From: Alistipes montrealensis
GTDB taxonomy: Bacteria > Bacteroidota > Bacteroidia > Bacteroidales > Rikenellaceae
Assembly: GCF_018362775.1 (NCBI RefSeq)
Contig: NZ_JAGYXY010000004.1
Span: forward strand, 357,630-421,629
Length of the DNA stretch: 64,000 nt
Direction: 5' to 3'
Shown here: piece by piece, positions 25,563-33,514 of the stretch
Layout: every line of letters begins with the position of its first letter
Numbering within the stretch: position 1 is the stretch's first letter
Made by a program: the position numbers and the translations under genes
Notes under the pieces: model-generated
Told to the model about the DNA's origin: nothing
Seen by the model: the letters and a program-made list of their open reading frames with translations, nothing else
The model's database searches: none

Positions 25563-26959
25563 AGCGAAGCGATTTGGTCGATCAGCGTCAGGAGAAATTG
25601 CGGTTGCCAGAGGCCCAGCACGATGGCGGCGGCGAGCAGCGACAGTGCCGACCACGACAGCGTGCGGGCGGTTTTCGAGGGATGCAGTTCGCCCTGGCTG
25701 GGCTGGTAGCAGAGGCGCAGCAGGCGCGAGCAGAAGGAATAGATGACGATGCACAGGAGCAGGAGCATTCCGGCGACGAGCCACCAGCGCCCTTCGGCGA
25801 TGGTTTGCTTGAGAATCATCAACTCGGAGAGGAAGAACGGCGACGGAGGGAAGGCCACCATGAGGACCATGCCCGTGAGCAGCCCGACAGCACCTACGCG
25901 GTTGATGTGGATGTAGTCGCCGATGCGGTTGATGCGGTAGTTGTCATAGACCTGCCGCACGACGGCCATCTGGAGGAACAGGCTGCTCTTGACGAGCGTG
26001 TGGCAGACGACGTGGAACACCGCGGCCCAGACCCCGATGCCGCCGATGCCCAGTCCGATGGCCGCGATCCCCATGTTCTCGACCGTGGAGTAGGCCAGGA
26101 AGCGCTTGTAGTTGTTGGTTCGGCGCAGGAACAGCGCGCCGATCATGAGCGACAGCACGCCGACGAGCAGCAGTACGGAGCGCACCCACGGGAAAACCTC
26201 CGTGGCGGCGAGCAGTTTGTAGATGCGGAAGACGGCCAGGAACCCGGCGTTGACCAGTCCCGTAGAGATCAATGCCGCGGCGGGCGCCGGGGCGGCGAAG
26301 GCAGCGTCGATACCCACGGTATAGAGCGGGAACAGTTCGCATTTGCAACTGTAACCGCAGAGGATCAGCAAAAAGGCGGTCTTCAGGTAGAGGGCGTTGC
26401 TGCCCGGGGCCGCGGCGGCTACGGCCTCGTAGCCGAGCGACTCGCATTTGGTCGCAGCGGCCAGCAGCAGGATGCCCAGGTAGGCCATGGCGATACCTGT
26501 CGAGCAGACGAAGACGTATTTCCAGGCCGCTTCGAGCGCCTGGGCCGTGCGGCGGTGGTAGATGATGCCCGCCGAACAGAGCGTGGTGGCTTCGATGAAA
26601 ATCCACGTCACGGCGAGGTTCGAGGCGAAATAGGCCCCCGCGATGGCCGTGGTGAGGAGCATCAGGAGTCCCGAGTAGGTACGGACCTGGCTGAAACTGC
26701 AATCGTGGAGGCTGGCCTTCGAGTGGAAGAAGGCGAAACCGGAGACGATGCAGAGCAGTGCGTAGAAGAGCGTGCCCGGAGCGTCGAAGGTGAACCAGGC
26801 GGCCGAAGTCTGCCCGTAGAGTCCTCCGGCGGCGATCCAGACGGCAAAAGCAGCCTGCACGGCGTAGAAGACGATGCCCGCGAGGCGCAGCACGCTTTCG
26901 CGGCGGGCCGTGAAGGCCGCTGCGGCGACGAGGATGCTGAGGATGAGGTAACAGATCAT
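25559..26959 (-). CDS. hyfF: HyfF-like proton-conducting membrane subunit (NuoL/M/N family)
   Basis: The 466-residue polytopic protein starts with MICYLILSILVAAAAFTARRE and shows the antiporter-like core of the NuoL/M/N and Mrp families: the SALM-region equivalent around FAAPAPAAALISTGLVNAG, RRTNNYKRFLAYSTVENMG and the conserved H/K pair in VVCHTLVKSSLFLQMAVV. It is somewhat shorter than E. coli HyfF. It lies between the HyfE-like gene (4 bases upstream) and the HyfG-like gene (four-base overlap). In the complex it should form one of the ion-translocating modules. Confidence 0.9.
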   Translation of the reverse strand: MICYLILSILVAAAAFTARRESVLRLAGIVFYAVQAAFAVWIAAGGLYGQTSAAWFTFDAPGTLFYALLCIVSGFAFFHSKASLHDCSFSQVRTYSGLLMLLTTAIAGAYFASNLAVTWIFIEATTLCSAGIIYHRRTAQALEAAWKYVFVCSTGIAMAYLGILLLAAATKCESLGYEAVAAAAPGSNALYLKTAFLLILCGYSCKCELFPLYTVGIDAAFAAPAPAAALISTGLVNAGFLAVFRIYKLLAATEVFPWVRSVLLLVGVLSLMIGALFLRRTNNYKRFLAYSTVENMGIAAIGLGIGGIGVWAAVFHVVCHTLVKSSLFLQMAVVRQVYDNYRINRIGDYIHINRVGAVGLLTGMVLMVAFPPSPFFLSELMILKQTIAEGRWWLVAGMLLLLCIVIYSFCSRLLRLCYQPSQGELHPSKTARTLSWSALSLLAAAIVLGLWQPQFLLTLIDQIASL

Positions 26960-26963
26960 GGCG

Positions 26964-27593
26964 TCAGTCTTTTACGTTGGTGAGCGAATCGGCGTCGTCG
27001 GCGTGGAGCTTGTCGTCGATCTTGGTGAAGAAGATGCCCAGCATCAGTACCGAGATGAGGATGTCGAGCAGGATGGCGAAGTTGATCAGCAGCGGCATCT
27101 CGACGCCGATGGCCGTCGAAAAGAGGAACACGCCGTTTTCGATCACGAGGAAGCCGATCATGTGCGAGAAGATGCGGCGGCGCATGACGATCAGGATCAG
27201 GCCGCTCAGCAGCGAATAGAGGGCTACGCCGAAGAACACCAGGTCGATGGTCGTGTCGGCGATGTAGTAGGTGACCGAGGCGCTCACGGCCAGCGCCATG
27301 AGCGACAGCAGGAGCGATCCCGACTGCGTCGAGCCGGAGCGGCTCACGCGGTTGATCTTCGTGCGGCGAATGACGGCGAAGAGCATTCCCGGGACGAGGA
27401 TGCCTTTGAAAAGCAGGGTTTCGAGGCCGATGAAGGCCAGCTCGGCGGGGTTGATCGCGTGCAGGCGCACCAGTGCGATGGCGAACAGCAGCCACCCCTG
27501 AAGGCCGATCAGCGACGCGAAGTTGCGGAACCGTTCGGTGATCGCCAGGTAGACGAGCGTCACGACATAGAGGATAATCAGCGGCAGAATCAT
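26964..27593 (-). CDS. hyfE: HyfE-like membrane subunit
   Basis: The 209-residue protein has about six transmembrane helices and the HyfE layout: a helix rich start (LPLIILYVVTLVYLA), the conserved LLFKGILVPGMLFAVIRRTKI and a NuoK-like second half (FSHMIGFLVIENGVFLFS with conserved Glu, then MPLLINFAILLDILISVLMLGIF). The start overlaps the stop of the HyfC-like gene by four bases. HyfE and NuoK relatives contribute buried carboxylates to proton translocation. It ends in a charged cytoplasmic tail (DDKLHADDADSLTNVKD). Confidence 0.88.
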   Translation of the reverse strand: MILPLIILYVVTLVYLAITERFRNFASLIGLQGWLLFAIALVRLHAINPAELAFIGLETLLFKGILVPGMLFAVIRRTKINRVSRSGSTQSGSLLLSLMALAVSASVTYYIADTTIDLVFFGVALYSLLSGLILIVMRRRIFSHMIGFLVIENGVFLFSTAIGVEMPLLINFAILLDILISVLMLGIFFTKIDDKLHADDADSLTNVKD

Positions 27594-28504
27594 TGGATAC
27601 CGATGTTAAGTTGCAGCAGGTAGCCCGTGAAGAAGACCAGGGCGGCCAATGCGGCGACGGTGAGAATGAATGTGGTGTTGCGGGCGAGTTTGTTGCGGGC
27701 CTGGGTCGATTCGACGATGCCCACCGAAAGTCCTGTAATCAGCACTGCGAGCGGGGCCGCCGCCCACCAGCGGGGACAGCAGGTCGCGGCGACGGCGTTG
27801 GCTGCGATCACCGACAGTGCGGCGGTTTTGAGCCATCCGGCCATCTTGATGAACGCCAGGTCGACGCCGCAGTAGTCGAGACACATCACCTCGTGGATCA
27901 TCGTCAGTTCGAGGTGCGTGCGGGGATCGTCGACCGGTACGCGCCCGGCTTCGGTGAAGACGATCTTCGTCAGCACGTAGGCTGCGAGCAGCAGCACGAC
28001 GACGAGCTGCACGCCGTTCACGGCGTCGCCGGAGAAGATCGCGGCGAAGGAGGTGTAACCCGACAACAGGGCCAGCGTGCCGAAGACCAGCATCAGGGCC
28101 GGTTCGATGAGTGCGCCGTACAACGCTTCGCGGCTGGCGCCCATGCCTTCGAACGAACTTCCGGTGTCCATGGCCGCCAGGATGAGGGCCACGCGGCCCA
28201 GGGCCAGCAGGTAGGCGAAGGCGACGAGGTCGCCGTCGAACGAGAGCACCGGCGGCAGGTCGCCGACGGGGATCAGCAGTGCGGCGACGAGCGCCGTGCC
28301 GAGCATGACCGACGGAGCCGTGCGGAACAGCGCCGTAGTGGTAGGGGAGTAGACGGCGCCTTTGCGCAGCAGCAGGCGTACGTCGTAGAGGTGCTGGGCG
28401 AAACGGATGCCCTTGCGGCCCGCCAGGAGCGCCCGGGTGCGGTTGATCAGACCCGGAATCGCGAGGGCTGCCAGCAGGAGCAGAAGTGTATTGAGTACTG
28501 CCAT
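27590..28504 (-). CDS. hyfC: HyfC/NuoH-like membrane subunit
   Basis: The 304-residue protein matches the NuoH/HyfC/HycD family in length and motifs: GRKG and the charged loop at the start, MDTGSSFEGMGASREALYG in the middle, and EAGRVPVDDPRTHLELTMIHEVM, the loop that faces the quinone or cluster-bearing arm in complex I. These charged residues are kept, which suggests that the coupling path between the hydrophilic arm and the antiporter modules is still selected. It lies 3 bases after the HyfB-like stop and overlaps the HyfE-like start. Confidence 0.92.
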   Translation of the reverse strand: MAVLNTLLLLLAALAIPGLINRTRALLAGRKGIRFAQHLYDVRLLLRKGAVYSPTTTALFRTAPSVMLGTALVAALLIPVGDLPPVLSFDGDLVAFAYLLALGRVALILAAMDTGSSFEGMGASREALYGALIEPALMLVFGTLALLSGYTSFAAIFSGDAVNGVQLVVVLLLAAYVLTKIVFTEAGRVPVDDPRTHLELTMIHEVMCLDYCGVDLAFIKMAGWLKTAALSVIAANAVAATCCPRWWAAAPLAVLITGLSVGIVESTQARNKLARNTTFILTVAALAALVFFTGYLLQLNIGIQ

Positions 28505-28507
28505 CTT

Positions 28508-30496
28508 TTATATCATGTTAAATACCGACAACAGGAACACCAGCCCCAGGAAGGCCAGTGCGAAGAGGATGTAATGGTTGATCTTGCCCGTGCGCAGGCG
28601 CATCACGCGCTGGTTGATCATACGCAGCAGTTCGACCCACCAGGCGGAGAAGAGTTTGCCGATGCGGTCGCGGTGGCCGATGTCGAACGTGTGGGCCGCA
28701 GGGAAGATTTCGCCTTTGCCCACGGGGGAGCCTTCGCCGCTGTTCTGGGTCAGCGACGTGGCGATGGACTGCAACCCTTCGGAGAAGGATTCGCCCGTGT
28801 ACTGCATCCTCACGTTGGGCGCGGTGAAGCCGCAGCCCCAGGTGGGGCCTTTGGCGACGGTGCGTGTGCGCAGGGTGCGGCGGCGGAGCCAAAGCAGCAG
28901 GCATACCACGGCAATCAGCAGCCATGCCGTGCGTCCTACGGCGGAGAGCGTGGGCGAGAGCAGCCAGTCGGCGGCGTCGGCAGGGGTGCGGAGGAAGAAG
29001 CCTGCGGCGCGGGTCACGGCCGAGACGGCCGCCCGGGGGAAAAGCCCGACGAAGAGGATGCCTGCGAGCGGCAGGGCCATGGCGGCGATGCGGAAATTGT
29101 CGGCTTCGGTCGATTCGGCGACCTCGTGGGTGCGGGGCGAGCCGAGGAAGACCGTGCCGTAGAGTTTGGTGAAGGCCATGACGACGAGCCCGCCGATCAG
29201 GGCCAGTGCGGCCAGTCCGGCGGCGGAGGCCAGCACGTTACTGCCCGAAGCGATGCCGTCGAGCATCCCGAGGTAGATGAGCAGTTCCGAGATGAAGCCG
29301 TTGAGGGGCGGCAGGGCGCAGATGGCCACGGTCCCCGTGAGGAAAAGGATTGCCGTGAGGGGCATATGCTTCGCCACTCCTCCCAGCGCATCGAGCGACG
29401 TGGTGCGGGTTTGCGAGAGAAGGTTGCCCGCGCCGAAGAAGAGCAGGGTCTTGAACAGCGAGTGGTTGAGCGTGTGCAGCAGGGCGCCCGCGATGCCGCA
29501 CAGCGCGACGAGCTGGTTGCCCGATGATTTACCCAGCGCGGCGATGCCGAGGCCGATGAGGATGATGCCGACGTTCTCGATCGACGAGTAGGCCAGCAGG
29601 CGCTTTACGTCGTTTTGCAGGACGGCGAGGATTACGCCCCAGACGCCCGTAACGATGCCTGCCGTGAGCAGGATCACCCCTGCGGTGTGCAGGGCGGGCT
29701 GTTCGCCCAGCGCAGCCGTGACGCGCAGCAGGCCGTAGATGCCCGTCTTGATCATCACGCCCGACATCAGGGCCGAAACGTGGGACGGGGCTGCGGGGTG
29801 TGCTTCCGGGAGCCAGACGTGCATCGGGAAAAGGCCCGCCTTCATGCCGAAGCCGAGGAGGAAGACGATGAGCAGCGGCAGGGCCGGTTCGGTGCGGAAA
29901 TATTCGCCCAGCGCGCTGAACGAGGCGGCGCCGCAGACGGCGTCGAGCCGCACGAAACCCACGATGAGCAGCACGAAGCCGATGTGCATCATGATCAGGT
30001 AGGAGAGCGCCGCACGCCGGACCTCGCGACGCTGGGCGTCGAAAAGGATCAGCAGGAACGACGCCACGGTCATCAGTTCCCAGAAAAAGAGGAACGAGAA
30101 GCCTCCGTCGGAGAGGACCACGCCCAGCATGGCGTAAAACATCACCACCAGCGCCGTGTAGTGCAGCGAGATGTGGGCCGGGGATTTGCTTCGGAGGTAG
30201 TGCTCGAGGTAGCCCCGCGAGTAGAGCACTGCGGAGACCGCACCGACCGAAATGATTAAAACGAACAGCGCCGAGAGGCTGTCCATCGAGCCGGTGTCGC
30301 CGCCGAAAATCGTGCCGGGGATCGACCACAGCAGCTCGTGGGCGGTTCCGGCGAGCACCCCGACGGCATGCGCCGAGCACCACAGGGCTCCGACGGCCGT
30401 GAGGGCCAGTGCGGTCCAGACTTTGGACCGCAGCGGCGCGGCAAAAACGGCTGCCGCCACCACCCCCAGGGCGAGAAGTGAATAGAGAAAAAACAT
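28508..30496 (-). CDS. hyfB: HyfB/NuoL-like antiporter-type membrane subunit
   Basis: Started at the ATG at 30494-30496 the product has 662 residues; a TTG three codons earlier is less likely. It has about fifteen membrane helices and the NuoL/HyfB core motifs: LGFGMKAGLFPMHVWLPEAHPAAPSHVSALMSGVMIKTGIYG, KRLLAYSSIENVGII and LLHTLNHSLFKTLLFFGAGNLL (listed here as separate short stretches of one conserved core). A charged soluble loop and a final helix close the protein. It is the first gene of the six-gene complex, 20 bases after rsmE, and should form the distal ion-pumping module. Confidence 0.92.
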   Translation of the reverse strand: MFFLYSLLALGVVAAAVFAAPLRSKVWTALALTAVGALWCSAHAVGVLAGTAHELLWSIPGTIFGGDTGSMDSLSALFVLIISVGAVSAVLYSRGYLEHYLRSKSPAHISLHYTALVVMFYAMLGVVLSDGGFSFLFFWELMTVASFLLILFDAQRREVRRAALSYLIMMHIGFVLLIVGFVRLDAVCGAASFSALGEYFRTEPALPLLIVFLLGFGMKAGLFPMHVWLPEAHPAAPSHVSALMSGVMIKTGIYGLLRVTAALGEQPALHTAGVILLTAGIVTGVWGVILAVLQNDVKRLLAYSSIENVGIILIGLGIAALGKSSGNQLVALCGIAGALLHTLNHSLFKTLLFFGAGNLLSQTRTTSLDALGGVAKHMPLTAILFLTGTVAICALPPLNGFISELLIYLGMLDGIASGSNVLASAAGLAALALIGGLVVMAFTKLYGTVFLGSPRTHEVAESTEADNFRIAAMALPLAGILFVGLFPRAAVSAVTRAAGFFLRTPADAADWLLSPTLSAVGRTAWLLIAVVCLLLWLRRRTLRTRTVAKGPTWGCGFTAPNVRMQYTGESFSEGLQSIATSLTQNSGEGSPVGKGEIFPAAHTFDIGHRDRIGKLFSAWWVELLRMINQRVMRLRTGKINHYILFALAFLGLVFLLSVFNMI

Positions 30497-30516
30497 ATTT
30501 CGCAATTATTGTATTC

Positions 30517-31230
30517 CTAACCGTTGACCACCGCTGCCATGACCACAGCCGTGAGGGCCGCGGTCTCGGTGCGCAGGCGTTGCTGCCCGAGGGTGATCTC
30601 TTCGAAACCGTTTGCCAGCGCAAAATCGATTTCCGCAGGTGAAAAATCGCCTTCGGGACCGATGAAAACCAGGGCCGCCTCTCCCGGACGGAGTGTCCGG
30701 GCCAGGTAGGCTTTGCCGGCGGGCGACTGGGCCGGGGCGCAGTGGGCGATGAACTTCCGGCCTTCGAACGGGCGCAGCACCGCTTCGCGGAAGGGCGTGA
30801 GCGGTTCCAGCAGCGGCCGGTAGGCTTTGAGCGATTGTTTGAGCGCCGCGGTGACGACCTTTTCGCCCCGTTCTGGCTTGAAGACCCGGCGTTCGCTGTG
30901 TTCCGTTTCTAACGGGATGAACGCCGTGACGCCTACTTCGGTGGCTTTTTCGAGAAACCATTCGAAGCGGTCCGAGTTTTTGGTCGGCGCGACGGCCATC
31001 GTCAGCGCGTAGGGCAGTTTTTCGAATCCGGCTTCGGTGCTGACAACCCGCACGGTACAGCGTTTGGGGTTGTCGTCGGTGATTTCGCAACAAAATAAAT
31101 TGCCCCGTCCGTCAGTTATATGAATGCGCCCGCCACGCTGGAGCCGCAGTACGCGGATGCAGTGTTTCGACTCCTCCTCGCTCAGCGTATGGAGCGGGGG
31201 AACGATGTCCGGCGCGTAAAAGAGTTGCAT
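30517..31230 (-). CDS. rsmE: 16S rRNA (uracil-1498-N3)-methyltransferase RsmE
   Basis: The 237-residue product is a full-length SPOUT-class methyltransferase. It has the N-terminal RNA-binding domain (HCIRVLRLQRGGRIHITDG) and the C-terminal trefoil-knot signature IGPEGDFSPAEIDFA followed by EEITLGQQRLRTETAAL. It methylates U1498 of 16S rRNA. It is the first gene of the long minus-strand run that continues with the hydrogenase-related genes. A minus-strand promoter lies about 65 bases upstream at 31295-31326. Confidence 0.97.
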   Translation of the reverse strand: MQLFYAPDIVPPLHTLSEEESKHCIRVLRLQRGGRIHITDGRGNLFCCEITDDNPKRCTVRVVSTEAGFEKLPYALTMAVAPTKNSDRFEWFLEKATEVGVTAFIPLETEHSERRVFKPERGEKVVTAALKQSLKAYRPLLEPLTPFREAVLRPFEGRKFIAHCAPAQSPAGKAYLARTLRPGEAALVFIGPEGDFSPAEIDFALANGFEEITLGQQRLRTETAALTAVVMAAVVNG

Positions 31231-31271
31231 GTTGGAGACGTATTATTTATTTTATTTACAGATTTTTATTA

Positions 31272-31279
31272 TAACTTTG
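31272..31279 (+). promoter_or_regulatory. -7 box (plus strand) before the first M3 peptidase
   Basis: TAACTTTG is an exact TAnnTTTG match, 41 bases before the ATG at 31321. It is the left arm of a perfect inverted repeat whose right arm forms the opposite promoter. No clear -33 TTTG is seen at the expected distance; the region is T-rich. Confidence 0.55.
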
Positions 31280-31302
31280 TCAAATAATGCGCGACAAAGT
31301 TA
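31272..31302. repeat. Perfect 10-bp inverted repeat overlapping two opposed promoters
   Basis: TAACTTTGTC (31272-31281) and GACAAAGTTA (31293-31302) are exact inverse copies separated by 11 bases. Each arm contains a TAnnTTTG box reading inward, so two -7 elements face each other. It may be an operator as well as a promoter overlap. Confidence 0.85.
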
Positions 31303-31326
31303 CATAAAATAACACGATCGATGAAA
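31295..31326 (-). promoter_or_regulatory. Promoter of the rsmE-hyf-chrA run
   Basis: On the minus strand TAACTTTG (complement of 31295-31302) is an exact -7 match and TTTC (complement of 31323-31326), 20 bases upstream, matches three of four -33 bases. It points at rsmE, whose ATG is at 31228-31230. Confidence 0.6.
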
Positions 31327-33474
31327 CGTATCACCGCTTTATTAACACTTTTTCTGGCCATGACATTCGTATCCTGCAAGTCCGGGAAAACCGTAGGTGA
31401 AAATCCATTTTTCTCTGCCTGGGAAACTCCCTACGGCGTGCCGCCGTTCGATAAGATCGAACCCGGGCACTTCCTGCCCGCGCTCGAACGCGGCATGTCG
31501 CTGCACGAGGCCGAGATCGATGCCATCACGTCGAACAACGACGCCCCGACGTTCGAGAACGTCATCCTCGCCCATGACAATTCGGGGAAAATGCTTTCGC
31601 AGGTAGAGTTGATTTTCGGGATGCTCTGCGCCGCGGAGAATACCCCGGCCATGCAGGCGCTTGAGGAGCAGGTGATGCCCCTTATGGCGGCGCACAGCGA
31701 TAAGATCCGCCTCAACGAAAAACTTTTCGAACGCATCCGGGCGGTTTACGACCAGCGCGCCGCGTTGGGTCTCGACGCCGAACAGAGCCGCCTGCTGGAG
31801 AAGACCTACCGCGATTTCGTACGTGCGGGAGCGCTGCTCGACGCGGAGCAGAAGGCGCGCCTGAAGGCGATCAACGAGGAGTTGTCGCTCACGTCGGTGA
31901 AATTCGGACAGAACATCCTGGCCGAGAACAACAACTATGCGCTGGAACTTACGGCGGCCGACCTCGACGGGGTTCCGGTTTCGGCCCGCGATCAGGCCCG
32001 CGACAAGGCCGAGGCGATGGGGCGGAAGGGTAAATACGTCTTTACGCTGCACAAACCCAGTCTGATCCCGTTCCTGACCTATGCTTCGAAGCGCGAACTG
32101 CGCGAGGAGATTTACAAAGCCTATATCAACCGCTGCAACAACGGCGACCAGTACGACAACAAGCAACTGATCAACGATTTCATCCGCCTGCGTACGGAGA
32201 AGGCCCACCTGCTGGGTTATCCGTCGTACGCCGCCTACGTCGTGGCCGACCAGATGGCCGGAACGACCGACGCCGTGTACGGCCTGCTGGAGGAGATCTG
32301 GACCCCGGCGCTCGAAAGCGCCAAGGGCGAGTTGTCCGAGATGGAGGCGTTGTTCAAGAAGGACTTCCCCGACGGCGAGTTCGCTTCGTGGGACTGGTGG
32401 TATTACGCCGAGAAGGTCCGCAAACAGAAATATGCGCTTGACGAGGAGATGCTGCGGCCCTATTTCTCGCTGGAGAACGTGCAGGGAGGCATTTTCTTCC
32501 TGGCCAACCGCCTTTACGGCATCACGTTCCGGCCGATCGTCGTGCCGCTGTACCACCCCGACGCCACGGCTTACGAGGTGCTCGATGTCGACCAGTCACA
32601 CCTGGGCGTGCTCTATTTCGACTACTTCCCGCGCGACGGCAAGAGCCAGGGCGCCTGGTGCGGCAACTATGTCGAGCAGACTTACGAGGACGGCAAGCGT
32701 GTGGCGCCCGTGGTGTCGATCGTCTGCAACTTCACGCGCCCGGTGGGCGATACTCCCGCGCTGCTGACGCTCGACGAGACCGAGACGCTGTTCCACGAGT
32801 TCGGCCATGCGCTCCACTTCCTGTTCCACGACGTGAAGTACCGCGGCCTCACGGAGGTCGAAGGCGACTTCGTGGAACTGCCTTCGCAGTTGATGGAGAA
32901 CTGGGCGTTCGACTCCGAAGTGCTGAAGCAGTATGCCGTTCATTACCGCTCGAACGAGGTGATCCCGAAATACCTGGTCGAAAAACTGCACCGCAGCGAA
33001 CTCTTCAACCAAGGGTTTATGACGACCGAACTGATCGCTTCGTCGCTTTCGGACATGGATATCCATTCGATGACCGAGTATGCGCCTTTCGATCCGATGG
33101 AGTTCGAGCGCAAGTCCCTGACCGAAAAACGCGGACTGATCCCGCAGATCGAGCCGCGCTACCATTATCCCTATTTTTCGCACATCTTCGACGGAGGCTA
33201 CTCGGCAGGCTACTATTTTTATACGTGGGCCGAGGTGCTCGACAAGGATACGTTCGAGGCTTTCCGCGAGAGCGGCGACCTGTTCAACAAGAAGATCGCC
33301 GACGATTTCCGCCGCAAGGTGCTCGCCCGCGGCGGTTCGGAGGACGGTATGACGATGTACCGCGATTTCCGCGGCAAGGACCCCGACAAGAAAGCGATGC
33401 TTCGCAGCCGCGGCCTGCTGGACGAACCCGAACCGTCCGATAAAGACGCCGCGCCCGCTGCCCCCGAAATCTGA
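31321..33474 (+). CDS. M3 family metallopeptidase lipoprotein (Dcp-like), copy 1
   Basis: The 717-residue product has a lipobox signal peptide (FVSCK) and the peptidyl-dipeptidase Dcp/oligopeptidase layout: long helical N-terminal lid, then the zinc site HEFGHALH with His492, Glu493 and His496, and the downstream glutamate in GDFVELPSQLMENW. The substrate-side motif GGYSAGYYFYTWAEVLD is also kept. As an envelope lipoprotein it would trim short peptides in the periplasm or at the surface. A second M3 gene follows 40 bases later. A disordered Pro/Ala/Asp-rich tail ends the protein. Confidence 0.95.
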   Translation: MKRITALLTLFLAMTFVSCKSGKTVGENPFFSAWETPYGVPPFDKIEPGHFLPALERGMSLHEAEIDAITSNNDAPTFENVILAHDNSGKMLSQVELIFGMLCAAENTPAMQALEEQVMPLMAAHSDKIRLNEKLFERIRAVYDQRAALGLDAEQSRLLEKTYRDFVRAGALLDAEQKARLKAINEELSLTSVKFGQNILAENNNYALELTAADLDGVPVSARDQARDKAEAMGRKGKYVFTLHKPSLIPFLTYASKRELREEIYKAYINRCNNGDQYDNKQLINDFIRLRTEKAHLLGYPSYAAYVVADQMAGTTDAVYGLLEEIWTPALESAKGELSEMEALFKKDFPDGEFASWDWWYYAEKVRKQKYALDEEMLRPYFSLENVQGGIFFLANRLYGITFRPIVVPLYHPDATAYEVLDVDQSHLGVLYFDYFPRDGKSQGAWCGNYVEQTYEDGKRVAPVVSIVCNFTRPVGDTPALLTLDETETLFHEFGHALHFLFHDVKYRGLTEVEGDFVELPSQLMENWAFDSEVLKQYAVHYRSNEVIPKYLVEKLHRSELFNQGFMTTELIASSLSDMDIHSMTEYAPFDPMEFERKSLTEKRGLIPQIEPRYHYPYFSHIFDGGYSAGYYFYTWAEVLDKDTFEAFRESGDLFNKKIADDFRRKVLARGGSEDGMTMYRDFRGKDPDKKAMLRSRGLLDEPEPSDKDAAPAAPEI

Positions 33475-33514
33475 CCTGTAACCCATCGAGAAGAAACCGC
33501 ATAACTGATATAAA

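Noticed and set aside
23250-30496. Reading the six-gene cluster as a true formate hydrogenlyase or hydrogenase-4
   Set aside because: The Ni-Fe and N2 cysteines are missing by alignment, HyfA, HyfD, HyfJ and formate dehydrogenase genes are absent, and no hydrogenase maturation genes are in the window.
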